Assembly: GCA_900542875.1 (NCBI GenBank)
Contig: UQPH01000001.1
Location: 143,438-207,437, forward strand
DNA from: an uncultured Eubacterium sp.
Lineage (GTDB): Bacteria; Bacillota; Clostridia; Oscillospirales; Acutalibacteraceae
Reading direction: 5' to 3'
DNA: 64,000 bases
The position numbers and the translations under genes are program-made. Below, piece after piece: positions 40,918-47,821 of this stretch (the first letter of the stretch is position 1; each line of letters begins with the position of its first letter). The notes under the pieces were generated by a model. The model was not told where the DNA came from. It made no database searches and worked only from the letters and a program-made list of their open reading frames with translations.

Positions 40918-41643
40918 ATGAGTAATGCAAATAATTCAAAGTTTGACCCCTTTTGCAGTAAAAAGCATCAGTGCAAGGACTGTGATAACAGGTGCGTAAA
41001 CCAGATAGCCTTTTTGAAAGACCTGCCTATGGAATTTCAAAATGCGCTTATGCTTAAGGCGGAGTACAAAAAGTTCAAAAAGGATGCATATATATTTCAT
41101 GAGGGCGATTCTGTCGACGCAGTCACTATTGTAAGAAAAGGTAAGATTAAGCTTACAATCACCGACTCCGACGGCAGAGAAAAGATTATAGGTATTTTCT
41201 CGAGTAACGATACTATTTGGGAAGGAATCTTTCTTGATAACAGCGTTTATCCGTATAATGCTGTTTGTTTAACCGATACGCATATATGGAAGATATATCG
41301 CAAGGATGTTGAACTTGCCGTAGAGGATGCGGCACTTGCAAAAAATGTAATCAGCATGCTTTCAAGAAAGCTTCATGACGCAAACGAGCGAAATTTGATT
41401 ATGTCAATATCCGACCCGGAGGCAAAGGTTGCAAAGTTTTTGCTTTACAGAGACCGTCAGGACCATAACGGTGTCATTAATCTCAGACTTGATGATATTG
41501 CGGCGAGTGTTGCACTTCGTCCGGAAACGGTCAGCCGAAAATTGTCTAAGTTGATTGAACTCGGTTATATCGAAAGAGTTTCAAAAAGCGGGATAAGGAT
41601 ACTTGATTATCACAAGTTGACTGAGTTTGTGAATAATAAATAG
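40918..41643 (+). CDS. FNR-like Crp-family oxygen/redox regulator
   Basis: 241 aa. The N-terminus carries Cys13, Cys19, Cys22, Cys26 and a later Cys117, suggesting an oxygen-labile Fe-S cluster as in FNR, though the spacing differs from E. coli FNR. A cyclic-nucleotide-fold sensor domain (about 35-135) is followed by a dimerisation helix and a helix-turn-helix in which ETVSR (203-207) matches the FNR recognition residues for TTGAT. It is probably the activator of the box before pflB. Co-transcription with pflB would form a feedback loop. Confidence 0.88.
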   Translation: MSNANNSKFDPFCSKKHQCKDCDNRCVNQIAFLKDLPMEFQNALMLKAEYKKFKKDAYIFHEGDSVDAVTIVRKGKIKLTITDSDGREKIIGIFSSNDTIWEGIFLDNSVYPYNAVCLTDTHIWKIYRKDVELAVEDAALAKNVISMLSRKLHDANERNLIMSISDPEAKVAKFLLYRDRQDHNGVINLRLDDIAASVALRPETVSRKLSKLIELGYIERVSKSGIRILDYHKLTEFVNNK

Positions 41644-41647
41644 AATT

Positions 41648-41684
41648 AAAGCCGACTGTAAATGCAGTCGGCTTTTGCTTTTTT
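41648..41684 (+). terminator. Terminator of the pfl operon
   Basis: AAAGCCGACTG (41648-41658) pairs with CAGTCGGCTTT (41665-41675), followed by TGCTTTTTT. Its tail overlaps the -35 of the next promoter. Confidence 0.85.
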
Positions 41685-41703
41685 ATAATGTTTGTGATAA
41701 AAT
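41675..41703 (+). promoter_or_regulatory. Predicted promoter of the ProXp-like gene
   Basis: TTGCTT (41675-41680), 17 bases, and an extended -10 TG-A-TAAAAT (41695-41703). Confidence 0.5.
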
Positions 41704-41730
41704 ATATATATCGAAATTAGGAGGACAGTT

Positions 41731-42291
41731 ATGGAATTACTTAAAGGCAGACCTGCCGATGTCGGCGGCAGAGAGGAAAGAGAGATTAGAGTATATGATT
41801 TTCTCGACGAACTTGGAATAGAATATTTTCGCACCGACCACGAGGAAGCAAATACTATGGAAAAATGCAATGAGATAGACCGTATTCTCGATACGATTAT
41901 TTGTAAAAATCTTTTTCTCTGCAATCGCCAAAAGACGGATTTTTATCTTCTTATGATGCCGGGCGATAAGCCGTTTAAGACTAAGGATATTACAAAGCAA
42001 CTCGGTTGCTCACGCCTCTCTTTTGCATCTCCCGACTTTATGGAGGAGTTCCTTGATATTAAACCGGGCGCAGTTTCTGTTATGGGACTGATGAATGATA
42101 AAAATAACAGAGTTCAACTTGTTATCGACCGCCCTGTAATAGAAAGTGAAACCCTCGGCTGTCATCCGTGCGTGTGCACCTCAAGCCTAAAGTTTATGAC
42201 AAAGGATATAATCGAGAAGTTTTTGCCTGCTGTAAATCATAAGCCGATTATAGTCGATATGCCGGACTATGATGAAGAGAATAACGGCTGA
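41731..42291 (+). CDS. Prolyl-tRNA editing protein (YbaK/ProXp-ala family)
   Basis: 186-aa free-standing editing domain of the PrdX/ProXp-ala type. Segments: TDHEEANTMEKCNEID, KNLFLCNRQKTDFYLLMMPGDK, and GAVSVMGLMNDKNNRVQLVIDRPV with LGCHPCVCTSSLKF. It clears alanine mischarged onto tRNA-Pro. AGGAGG precedes ATG. The stop abuts the stop of the convergent AlkD gene with no gap. Confidence 0.88.
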   Translation: MELLKGRPADVGGREEREIRVYDFLDELGIEYFRTDHEEANTMEKCNEIDRILDTIICKNLFLCNRQKTDFYLLMMPGDKPFKTKDITKQLGCSRLSFASPDFMEEFLDIKPGAVSVMGLMNDKNNRVQLVIDRPVIESETLGCHPCVCTSSLKFMTKDIIEKFLPAVNHKPIIVDMPDYDEENNG

Positions 42292-42969
42292 TTATATTTT
42301 CAGCGTTTTAAGGTATTCCTTTTGCTCGTGGGTTATGCGGTAACTTTCTCTTGCTTTTTGGATAGCTTTATTGTGAGTCCATTTGTCTAAAACGGGCGTT
42401 TGCATATACTTAATCGTTTCTTCCCACTGCTTTGCAAGAGCGGTGGCAAAGAACCACGCAATCATCATATTTACATAGTATTCCTCGCTCTTTATTCGGG
42501 CGGGGATTTCTAAATATTCGCTCTTAAAATTTTCATCAAGATAAAATGACATCAGCATTTCAAGTCCGAAGCGGCAGGTGTAGGTATCTTTGCTGTTTGA
42601 CCATTCCTTGATTTTTGTCAGTACAAGTTCGGGGTACTTCTTGAAAATTTTTGGCGTGAGAATATCGCACACCGCCCAGTTGTCAATAAAGGGAAGAAAA
42701 TCATCAACGGCTTTTATACATTCGTCAATGTCGTTTATTTCCGTTAAGAGCAGAGCGTGCAAAATATCCTCGTCATAGTATTCGTGCGGCAGAGAGGATA
42801 AAAATTCACCGACCTCGCCGCTGTTTTTCACTTCTTTTGCGAGCTTGCGACAATCGGGAACCCTCACTCCTATAATCTTTTCCCTGTTTACGGTAGGGAC
42901 TAATTTTGATTGAAAATCTGCATAACTTTCGTCTTGCATTTCAAACAGTCTTTTTTGAATTTGCGTCAT
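42292..42969 (-). CDS. AlkD-like DNA alkylation repair protein
   Basis: 225-aa HEAT-repeat helical protein. Recognised by VRVPDCRKLAKEV, YYDEDILHALLL, DNWAVCDIL and WSNSKDTYTCRFGLEMLMSFYL, matching the DNA-glycosylase AlkD family that removes bulky or charged alkylated bases without base flipping. The catalytic-type Asp in DNWAVCD is present. Transcribed alone from a strong promoter. Confidence 0.88.
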   Translation of the reverse strand: MTQIQKRLFEMQDESYADFQSKLVPTVNREKIIGVRVPDCRKLAKEVKNSGEVGEFLSSLPHEYYDEDILHALLLTEINDIDECIKAVDDFLPFIDNWAVCDILTPKIFKKYPELVLTKIKEWSNSKDTYTCRFGLEMLMSFYLDENFKSEYLEIPARIKSEEYYVNMMIAWFFATALAKQWEETIKYMQTPVLDKWTHNKAIQKARESYRITHEQKEYLKTLKI

Positions 42970-42984
42970 ATAATCACCGATTTG

Positions 42985-43014
42985 ATTATATCAAGCGTTT
43001 GTATCCATTGTCAA
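42985..43014 (-). promoter_or_regulatory. Strong predicted promoter of the AlkD gene
   Basis: On the minus strand TTGACA (43009-43014), 18 bases, extended -10 TGA-TATAAT (42985-42990). The dyad TTGAT-TAT-ATCAA (42982-42994) covers the -10; its 3-base centre differs from the FNR consensus (4). Confidence 0.75.
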
Positions 43015-43065
43015 TAATGCCAAAAAATGATTTGTATAATTGTCTAATATATTTTTAGTTTATGC

Positions 43066-43094
43066 TTGCATTGTACGGTAAAATTAGTTAAAAT
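43066..43094 (+). promoter_or_regulatory. Predicted promoter of the Fe-alcohol dehydrogenase
   Basis: TTGCAT (43066-43071), 17 bases, TAAAAT (43089-43094). AGGAGG (43113-43118) then precedes ATG 43127. No FNR box at the class II position. Confidence 0.65.
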
Positions 43095-43126
43095 AGATAT
43101 GAATAAATTAAAAAGGAGGTAATGGA

Positions 43127-44338
43127 ATGCTCTGGACTTTGAAGAAAATTTGGTACAGAATTTACCAAAATGTCTTTAAGTTTGCTATGTGCTTTATGGA
43201 TTGGTCCGAGCCTGAACTTCTTGAAGGTGCCGGTTCTGTTTTAAGACTGCCGGAATTCATCAAGAATAAGGGTATTAAAAAGGTTCTTGTCGTTACAGAT
43301 AAGGGTCTTATGGGACTTCATCTTCTCGATCCTATGTTTGCAAAGCTCGAAGAAGTCGGCGTTGAGTATGTCGTTTATGACGGCGTTCAGCCTAATCCGA
43401 CTATTCCGAATATCGAGGAATGCAAGGATATGTATAATCAAAACGGATGTCAGGGTATTATCGCTTTCGGCGGCGGTTCCGCAATGGACTGCGCTAAGGC
43501 AGCAGGCGCAAGAGTGGTTAAGCCTAATCAATCCGTTCGTGATATGCGCGGACAGCTTAAGGTACATAAGAAGCTTCCGCCATTCTTTGCTGTTCCCACA
43601 ACAGCAGGTACAGGCTCAGAAACAACAGTTGCTGCTGTTGTAACCGATCCCGAAACTCACGAGAAAAACGCAATCAACGATACTTGTATTCGTCCTAAGT
43701 ATGCTGTGCTTGACCCGGAACTTACTGTAGGTCTGCCGCCACACATCACTTCGACAACAGGTATGGATGCGCTTACTCACGCAGTTGAGGCATATATCGG
43801 TCACAGTAACACAAAGGATACCATCAGAGAAGCAGAAATTGCTACTAAACTTATCCATGAAAATCTTGAAAAGGTTTATAATAACGGTAAGGATATAGAG
43901 GCAAGAGGAAATATGCTCAAGGGCTCCTATTATGCAGGTCGTGCATTTACCCACGCTTATGTAGGTTATGTTCACGCTATTGCTCATAATCTCGGCGGTC
44001 TTTACGGTACACCTCACGGTCTTGCAAACGCTGTTATTTTGCCGTATGTTCTTGATTTTTACGGTGAGGCTGCTTATCCTCAACTTGCAAAACTTGCGGA
44101 TATTATCGGTATTACAACTCCGTCAATGTCCACATCGGATAAGGGTAAGGCATTTATTGCCGAGGTTCGCAGAATGAACGCCGCTATGAATATTCCTGAA
44201 AAGTTCGATATGATTAAGGAGGAGGATATGCCTACGCTCGTTAAGCGTGCGCTTAAAGAGGGTAATCCGCTTTATCCCGTACCTAAGATTATGAATGCAG
44301 AGGAATGCGAGCAAATCATTCGCTCCTTTATGGCATAA
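43127..44338 (+). CDS. Iron-containing alcohol dehydrogenase
   Basis: 403 aa, group III ADH. Metal ligands Asp214, His218 (MDALTHAVEAY), His283 (YVHAIAH) and His297 (GTPHG) keep the family spacing; FGGGSAMD (114-121) binds NAD(P). The first 25 residues (WYRIYQNVFKFAMCF) are a hydrophobic/aromatic extension not needed for the fold. Probably reduces an aldehyde to alcohol, or butanol/ethanol formation in fermentation; exact substrate open. Followed by a UUCG-capped terminator. Confidence 0.92.
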   Translation: MLWTLKKIWYRIYQNVFKFAMCFMDWSEPELLEGAGSVLRLPEFIKNKGIKKVLVVTDKGLMGLHLLDPMFAKLEEVGVEYVVYDGVQPNPTIPNIEECKDMYNQNGCQGIIAFGGGSAMDCAKAAGARVVKPNQSVRDMRGQLKVHKKLPPFFAVPTTAGTGSETTVAAVVTDPETHEKNAINDTCIRPKYAVLDPELTVGLPPHITSTTGMDALTHAVEAYIGHSNTKDTIREAEIATKLIHENLEKVYNNGKDIEARGNMLKGSYYAGRAFTHAYVGYVHAIAHNLGGLYGTPHGLANAVILPYVLDFYGEAAYPQLAKLADIIGITTPSMSTSDKGKAFIAEVRRMNAAMNIPEKFDMIKEEDMPTLVKRALKEGNPLYPVPKIMNAEECEQIIRSFMA

Positions 44339-44353
44339 TTTGATTTTAATGAA

Positions 44354-44384
44354 AACGCAGACTTCGGTCTGCGTTATTTTTTTA
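44354..44384 (+). terminator. Terminator with C(UUCG)G tetraloop
   Basis: AACGCAGAC (44354-44362), loop TTCG, GTCTGCGTT (44367-44375), then a T7 run. An exceptionally stable tetraloop hairpin. Confidence 0.9.
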
Positions 44385-44385
44385 C

Positions 44386-44414
44386 TTGTATTTGTTTTTC
44401 AAATATAATATAAT
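44386..44414 (+). promoter_or_regulatory. Predicted promoter of rluA-like gene, start at the ATG
   Basis: TTGTAT (44386-44391), 17 bases, TATAAT (44409-44414). The start would fall near 44421, one base before ATG 44422, leaving essentially no leader and no ribosome binding site. Confidence 0.55.
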
Positions 44415-44421
44415 GTTTTTT

Positions 44422-45369
44422 ATGAAAAGTGTTAAGGTTAATTCAAATGACGCAGGGCAGAGACTTGATAAGTTTCTATTGAAGCATTTTGAGTCGTTGC
44501 CTAAGTCTATGATGTTTAAGCAGATACGAAAAAAGAATATTAAACTTAACCGCAAACGCTGTACTCCCGAGCAGGTTATAAATGTCGGCGATGTTATCGA
44601 CCTTTATTTGCCCGATGATATGCTCAGAGAACGCACCGTGCATTATGACTTTATGTCTGCACCGAAAGGGCTGAACATAATCTATGAGGACGAAAATGTT
44701 ATCCTTATGGATAAACCGCAGGGTGTGCTTTGCCATCCCGACGGCAAGGAATATGTAAACACGCTCATTGCTTCTATGAAGCGTTATCTTTATGAAAAAG
44801 GCGAGTATAATCCCGATGAAGAAATTTCGTTTATTCCGTCACTTGCAAATCGTATTGACAGAAATACGGGCGGAATAGTAATTGGAGCAAAGAATTATCT
44901 TTCGCTGAAAATTCTTAATCAAAAGATTAAGGACAGGGAAATCGACAAATATTACCTCACGGTTTGCGAGGGCGTGTTTGATAAAAAGAGCGATGTGCTT
45001 GACGGTTGGCTCGTTAAGGATGAGAGAAAAAATATGGTTAAGGTTTTATCTGATAAGGCAGACGGCGCAAAAAGGATAAGAACTAAGTACACAGTGCTTG
45101 ATTCTTATGACGGCAAGAGCCTTGTCGAAATAGAACTTTTAACCGGCAGAACACACCAAATAAGGGCACATCTTGCTTCAATCGGTCACCCGCTTTTGAA
45201 TGACGGAAAATACGGCAGCACTCACGGCAGATTTAAGCAGGAACTTTATTCATATAAATTAAGGTTTAATTTCACCTCCGAGTCTGATGTCTTGGAGTAT
45301 TTGAACGGCAGAGAATTTGTATCAAATAATTGCCCGATACTTACTAAATTTGAAAAGAGAGTATATTGA
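44422..45369 (+). CDS. RluA-family pseudouridine synthase
   Basis: 315 aa. An N-terminal S4-like RNA-binding domain (AGQRLDKFLLKHF, about 11-60) is followed by the catalytic domain with Asp146 in NRIDRNTGG and RTHQIRAHLASIGHPLLNDGKYG. It isomerises uridines in rRNA (RluC/RluD-like). The frame is open to a TTG at 44386, but the promoter lies there; ATG 44422 gives the family start. No ribosome binding site is visible before it. Stop and next start overlap as TGATG. Confidence 0.88.
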   Translation: MKSVKVNSNDAGQRLDKFLLKHFESLPKSMMFKQIRKKNIKLNRKRCTPEQVINVGDVIDLYLPDDMLRERTVHYDFMSAPKGLNIIYEDENVILMDKPQGVLCHPDGKEYVNTLIASMKRYLYEKGEYNPDEEISFIPSLANRIDRNTGGIVIGAKNYLSLKILNQKIKDREIDKYYLTVCEGVFDKKSDVLDGWLVKDERKNMVKVLSDKADGAKRIRTKYTVLDSYDGKSLVEIELLTGRTHQIRAHLASIGHPLLNDGKYGSTHGRFKQELYSYKLRFNFTSESDVLEYLNGREFVSNNCPILTKFEKRVY

Positions 45370-45821
45370 TGAAAGATAAATTTATTAGGTGCGTATCTCC
45401 GATTGAGGTCATAATTTCCTTTGCAGTAGAGGCGTCGGGCATAGGTTTCTTGGTTTATGCGATTAAGGAACTGAAAGGCAGGACGGATTTTTACGCAGCG
45501 GTTTTTTACATTGTTACAGTCTTTGCGATTGTTCTCGGATTTTTTATGATAAAGCAGGCGTTCTCACAAGGGGTTATATTTTATTCCGACAATCTGGAAT
45601 TTACCGATATAGACAACGCCAATATTTTTGAGTATAAAAAGATAAAGAGCGTAGACAGTTACAAGGATACTAAAGTCAGTTTTAAGAAAAAGGTTGTCGA
45701 GCGATTTTCGCTGATTATTATAGAACTTGATGACGGCACGAGTGTTACGATAACGCTCGGCTATACCACGAAAAGAACGCTTAATAAAATCGTAAATGAA
45801 ATAAAAAGCAGAATAGGATAA
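45369..45821 (+). CDS. Small membrane protein with PH-like domain
   Basis: 150 aa, no named family. Two hydrophobic segments (about 12-35 and 45-65) are followed by a soluble part with alternating strands (QGVIFYSDNLEFTDIDNANIFEYKKIKSVDSYK), resembling short bacterial-PH-type domains that read membrane or potential. Its start overlaps the rluA-like stop by one base, so it is co-transcribed. Function unknown. Confidence 0.7.
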   Translation: MKDKFIRCVSPIEVIISFAVEASGIGFLVYAIKELKGRTDFYAAVFYIVTVFAIVLGFFMIKQAFSQGVIFYSDNLEFTDIDNANIFEYKKIKSVDSYKDTKVSFKKKVVERFSLIIIELDDGTSVTITLGYTTKRTLNKIVNEIKSRIG

Positions 45822-45828
45822 TACATAA

Positions 45829-45872
45829 AAACCGTCTCGGGATATGAAATCTCAAGACGGTTTATTGTTTTA
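45829..45872. terminator. Bidirectional terminator
   Basis: AAACCGTCT (45829-45837) pairs with AGACGGTTT (45855-45863); both strands continue with T-rich DNA. Shared by the rluA unit and the long minus-strand operon. Confidence 0.8.
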
Positions 45873-45885
45873 CTTTATATAGGAT

Positions 45886-47202
45886 TTACTGCTCGTTTTT
45901 CTCTTTTTGTTCGTGGTATTTTGATTCGTTTTCAGAGGCGGCTTCCTGCATTTCCTCCTCGGTAAAGCGGTCTCCCATATCTACATTTTCCTTTGTGTGT
46001 TGGGACTGATACTTATCCTGATAATAGTTTTGGAGCTCGGTGGTAAATGTTCCGTCCGGCTTGCAGGTGATTACATTACATCCTCTTTGTGCACCGTATT
46101 TGGAAATTCCCGAGTAAGCAAGATAGTCGATTGAATATCCGTATGATAACTGAATTCCGTCATACATAAGGGTAAAGTTATTTAAGTGGTCGTGACCCAT
46201 ATAAACAGCCTTTGTAGAGCCAAGTTCCTTAACTTTGTCGAAAAGACCGTAGTTGTACTCGCTCGTGCAGATGGCGGCACCTTTTTCGCCTGCCTTACCG
46301 TAGAGATATTGTACTCTGTCGGTATCGTTAAAGCCGTTGTCCTTATATGCGTAGTACGCATCTTTCATTTCAAGCGGCGGAATGTGGAAGAACATAAGCG
46401 ACGGCGGCACGGTGCCGTTATTTTCTTCGGTGAGGAGATTTATTTGACTCTCGTACCAGTCAACCTGATTTTTATGCACACAGTCATATTTCCATAAAAT
46501 GCCGAACACATCTCCGTCAACATATGAACCGGAGTCGAGCATTACAAAACTGTTTGTAATTTCGCCTTTTGAGTTTTTAACCTTGATGAGATAGTTTCCG
46601 ACTCCGTCTACATCCTCGGGTCCTTTTTGGAACAGGCAGTGAGGATATTTTTCCTTATTGCCGTAGAAGTTGCCTATTTGCTTTCTGTCATAATAACTGT
46701 ATGTCTCGGTGTCGTGATTGCCGAAAGCAACGCACCAGTAAACGCCCATTTGCTCCATAAGATCCGCAAATATTTTTGAGGGGTTTTTATTATTGAGCGT
46801 ACCTGCCTTATAAGGCACCGGAAAGGCTATATCGCCCGTAACTATTACCAAGTCGGGCTTTTCCGCTCTTACCATTGCCTCTACCGCATTGATACTCATA
46901 GAGTCTTTTTTTGAACTCAAAAAGCCTGCGCCGATATGTACATCGGTAAGTTGCACAACCTTAAAATCTTTATCTGTTGTAAAGGTGTAATATCCGTCGC
47001 TGTCGAGTTCGGGGGCAAGTCCGTCGGTATCAACCGTCTTTATCGATGAAATAAAGTTCTCGCTCGATTTAAGACAAACAAGATTTGCCGCAGCAATAAA
47101 TGCTGCAATAACAGTGATTATTATAACAACGGTAAGAAGTACCTTTAAGAATTTAATACCTTTTTGCTTTGGTGTTTTTTTAGTTCCCTCTTTGGTTGGC
47201 AT
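45886..47202 (-). CDS. Membrane-anchored metallophosphoesterase
   Basis: 438 aa. N-terminal basic stretch, one membrane helix (about 19-45), then an extracellular calcineurin-like domain. Metal motifs in order are QLTDVHIG, VTGDI, GNHD and, late, GHDH, a complete set. It ends with an acidic/Gln/Glu-rich tail (EEEMQEAASENESKYHE). Probable phosphodiesterase or phosphatase acting at the cell surface; substrate unknown. Last gene of the minus-strand operon. Confidence 0.88.
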   Translation of the reverse strand: MPTKEGTKKTPKQKGIKFLKVLLTVVIIITVIAAFIAAANLVCLKSSENFISSIKTVDTDGLAPELDSDGYYTFTTDKDFKVVQLTDVHIGAGFLSSKKDSMSINAVEAMVRAEKPDLVIVTGDIAFPVPYKAGTLNNKNPSKIFADLMEQMGVYWCVAFGNHDTETYSYYDRKQIGNFYGNKEKYPHCLFQKGPEDVDGVGNYLIKVKNSKGEITNSFVMLDSGSYVDGDVFGILWKYDCVHKNQVDWYESQINLLTEENNGTVPPSLMFFHIPPLEMKDAYYAYKDNGFNDTDRVQYLYGKAGEKGAAICTSEYNYGLFDKVKELGSTKAVYMGHDHLNNFTLMYDGIQLSYGYSIDYLAYSGISKYGAQRGCNVITCKPDGTFTTELQNYYQDKYQSQHTKENVDMGDRFTEEEMQEAASENESKYHEQKEKNEQ

Positions 47203-47217
47203 AGCAATTCTCCTTTG

Positions 47218-47820
47218 TCAATCATTTACTAAAAATTTTGCCTGTTCGATTATGCTCTTAAACGCCTCGACTGTTATCGCAGTACCTATGACTATGGCGA
47301 ACACACCGTCTGCGGCAAATTTAACCCTGGTTATTAAGAATAATCCCATAAGTGCAAATACCGTTATCGCACAGTCCAAAAAACTGTCTGTTATCAGTGC
47401 TTTAATAACGGGAGACGGTTTCTTTTTATTGAAAGCCATATACATAAAGCCCATCAATATTTTCACGAAAACCGTTACGGTGATAATGATTGCATATTGA
47501 TTTGAATAACTGATTTGAAGCGGATACATCAGCCGTTCGAGTCCGTTATATATAAAGTATGCACCGGTAACAAAAATTATCATACTGATTACAAAGGTGC
47601 AAAGGCTTTGTATTTTCAGTTGCTTTTTTTCGCCCGTTTTCTTTGCAATGACAAAGCCGAGCAGTGCAATCAGGCAGGCAAATGTGTCGCCCAGATTGTT
47701 TATGGCGTCGCAGTAGACGGAAAGACTGTTTGAGCTTATTCCCACATACAGTTTTACGAAAAACAGCAGAATGTTAAGGACTGCGCCTATGACGACCGCC
47801 TTAATATGAATATTTTTCAT
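47218..47820 (-). CDS. Cation-efflux (CDF) membrane-domain protein
   Basis: 200 aa with about six hydrophobic segments. SNSLSVYCDAINNLGDTFACL matches the first metal-site helix of the cation diffusion facilitator family, and KALITDSFLDCAITV matches the later HxxxD-type helix with Asp conserved. The cytoplasmic C-terminal dimerisation domain of typical CDF proteins (about 290 aa) is absent, so this is a short form. Start at ATG 47820, one base beyond the metG stop. Confidence 0.75.
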   Translation of the reverse strand: MKNIHIKAVVIGAVLNILLFFVKLYVGISSNSLSVYCDAINNLGDTFACLIALLGFVIAKKTGEKKQLKIQSLCTFVISMIIFVTGAYFIYNGLERLMYPLQISYSNQYAIIITVTVFVKILMGFMYMAFNKKKPSPVIKALITDSFLDCAITVFALMGLFLITRVKFAADGVFAIVIGTAITVEAFKSIIEQAKFLVND

Positions 47821-47821
47821 A

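Noticed and set aside
42982..42994. FNR box for the alcohol dehydrogenase gene
   Set aside because: Spacing between half-sites is 3 instead of 4, it lies over 100 bases from the adh promoter and it overlaps the AlkD -10 instead.
44386..44421. RluA-like protein starting at TTG 44386
   Set aside because: That segment is the -35/-10 region of a good promoter and lacks a ribosome binding site; ATG 44422 gives the family start.
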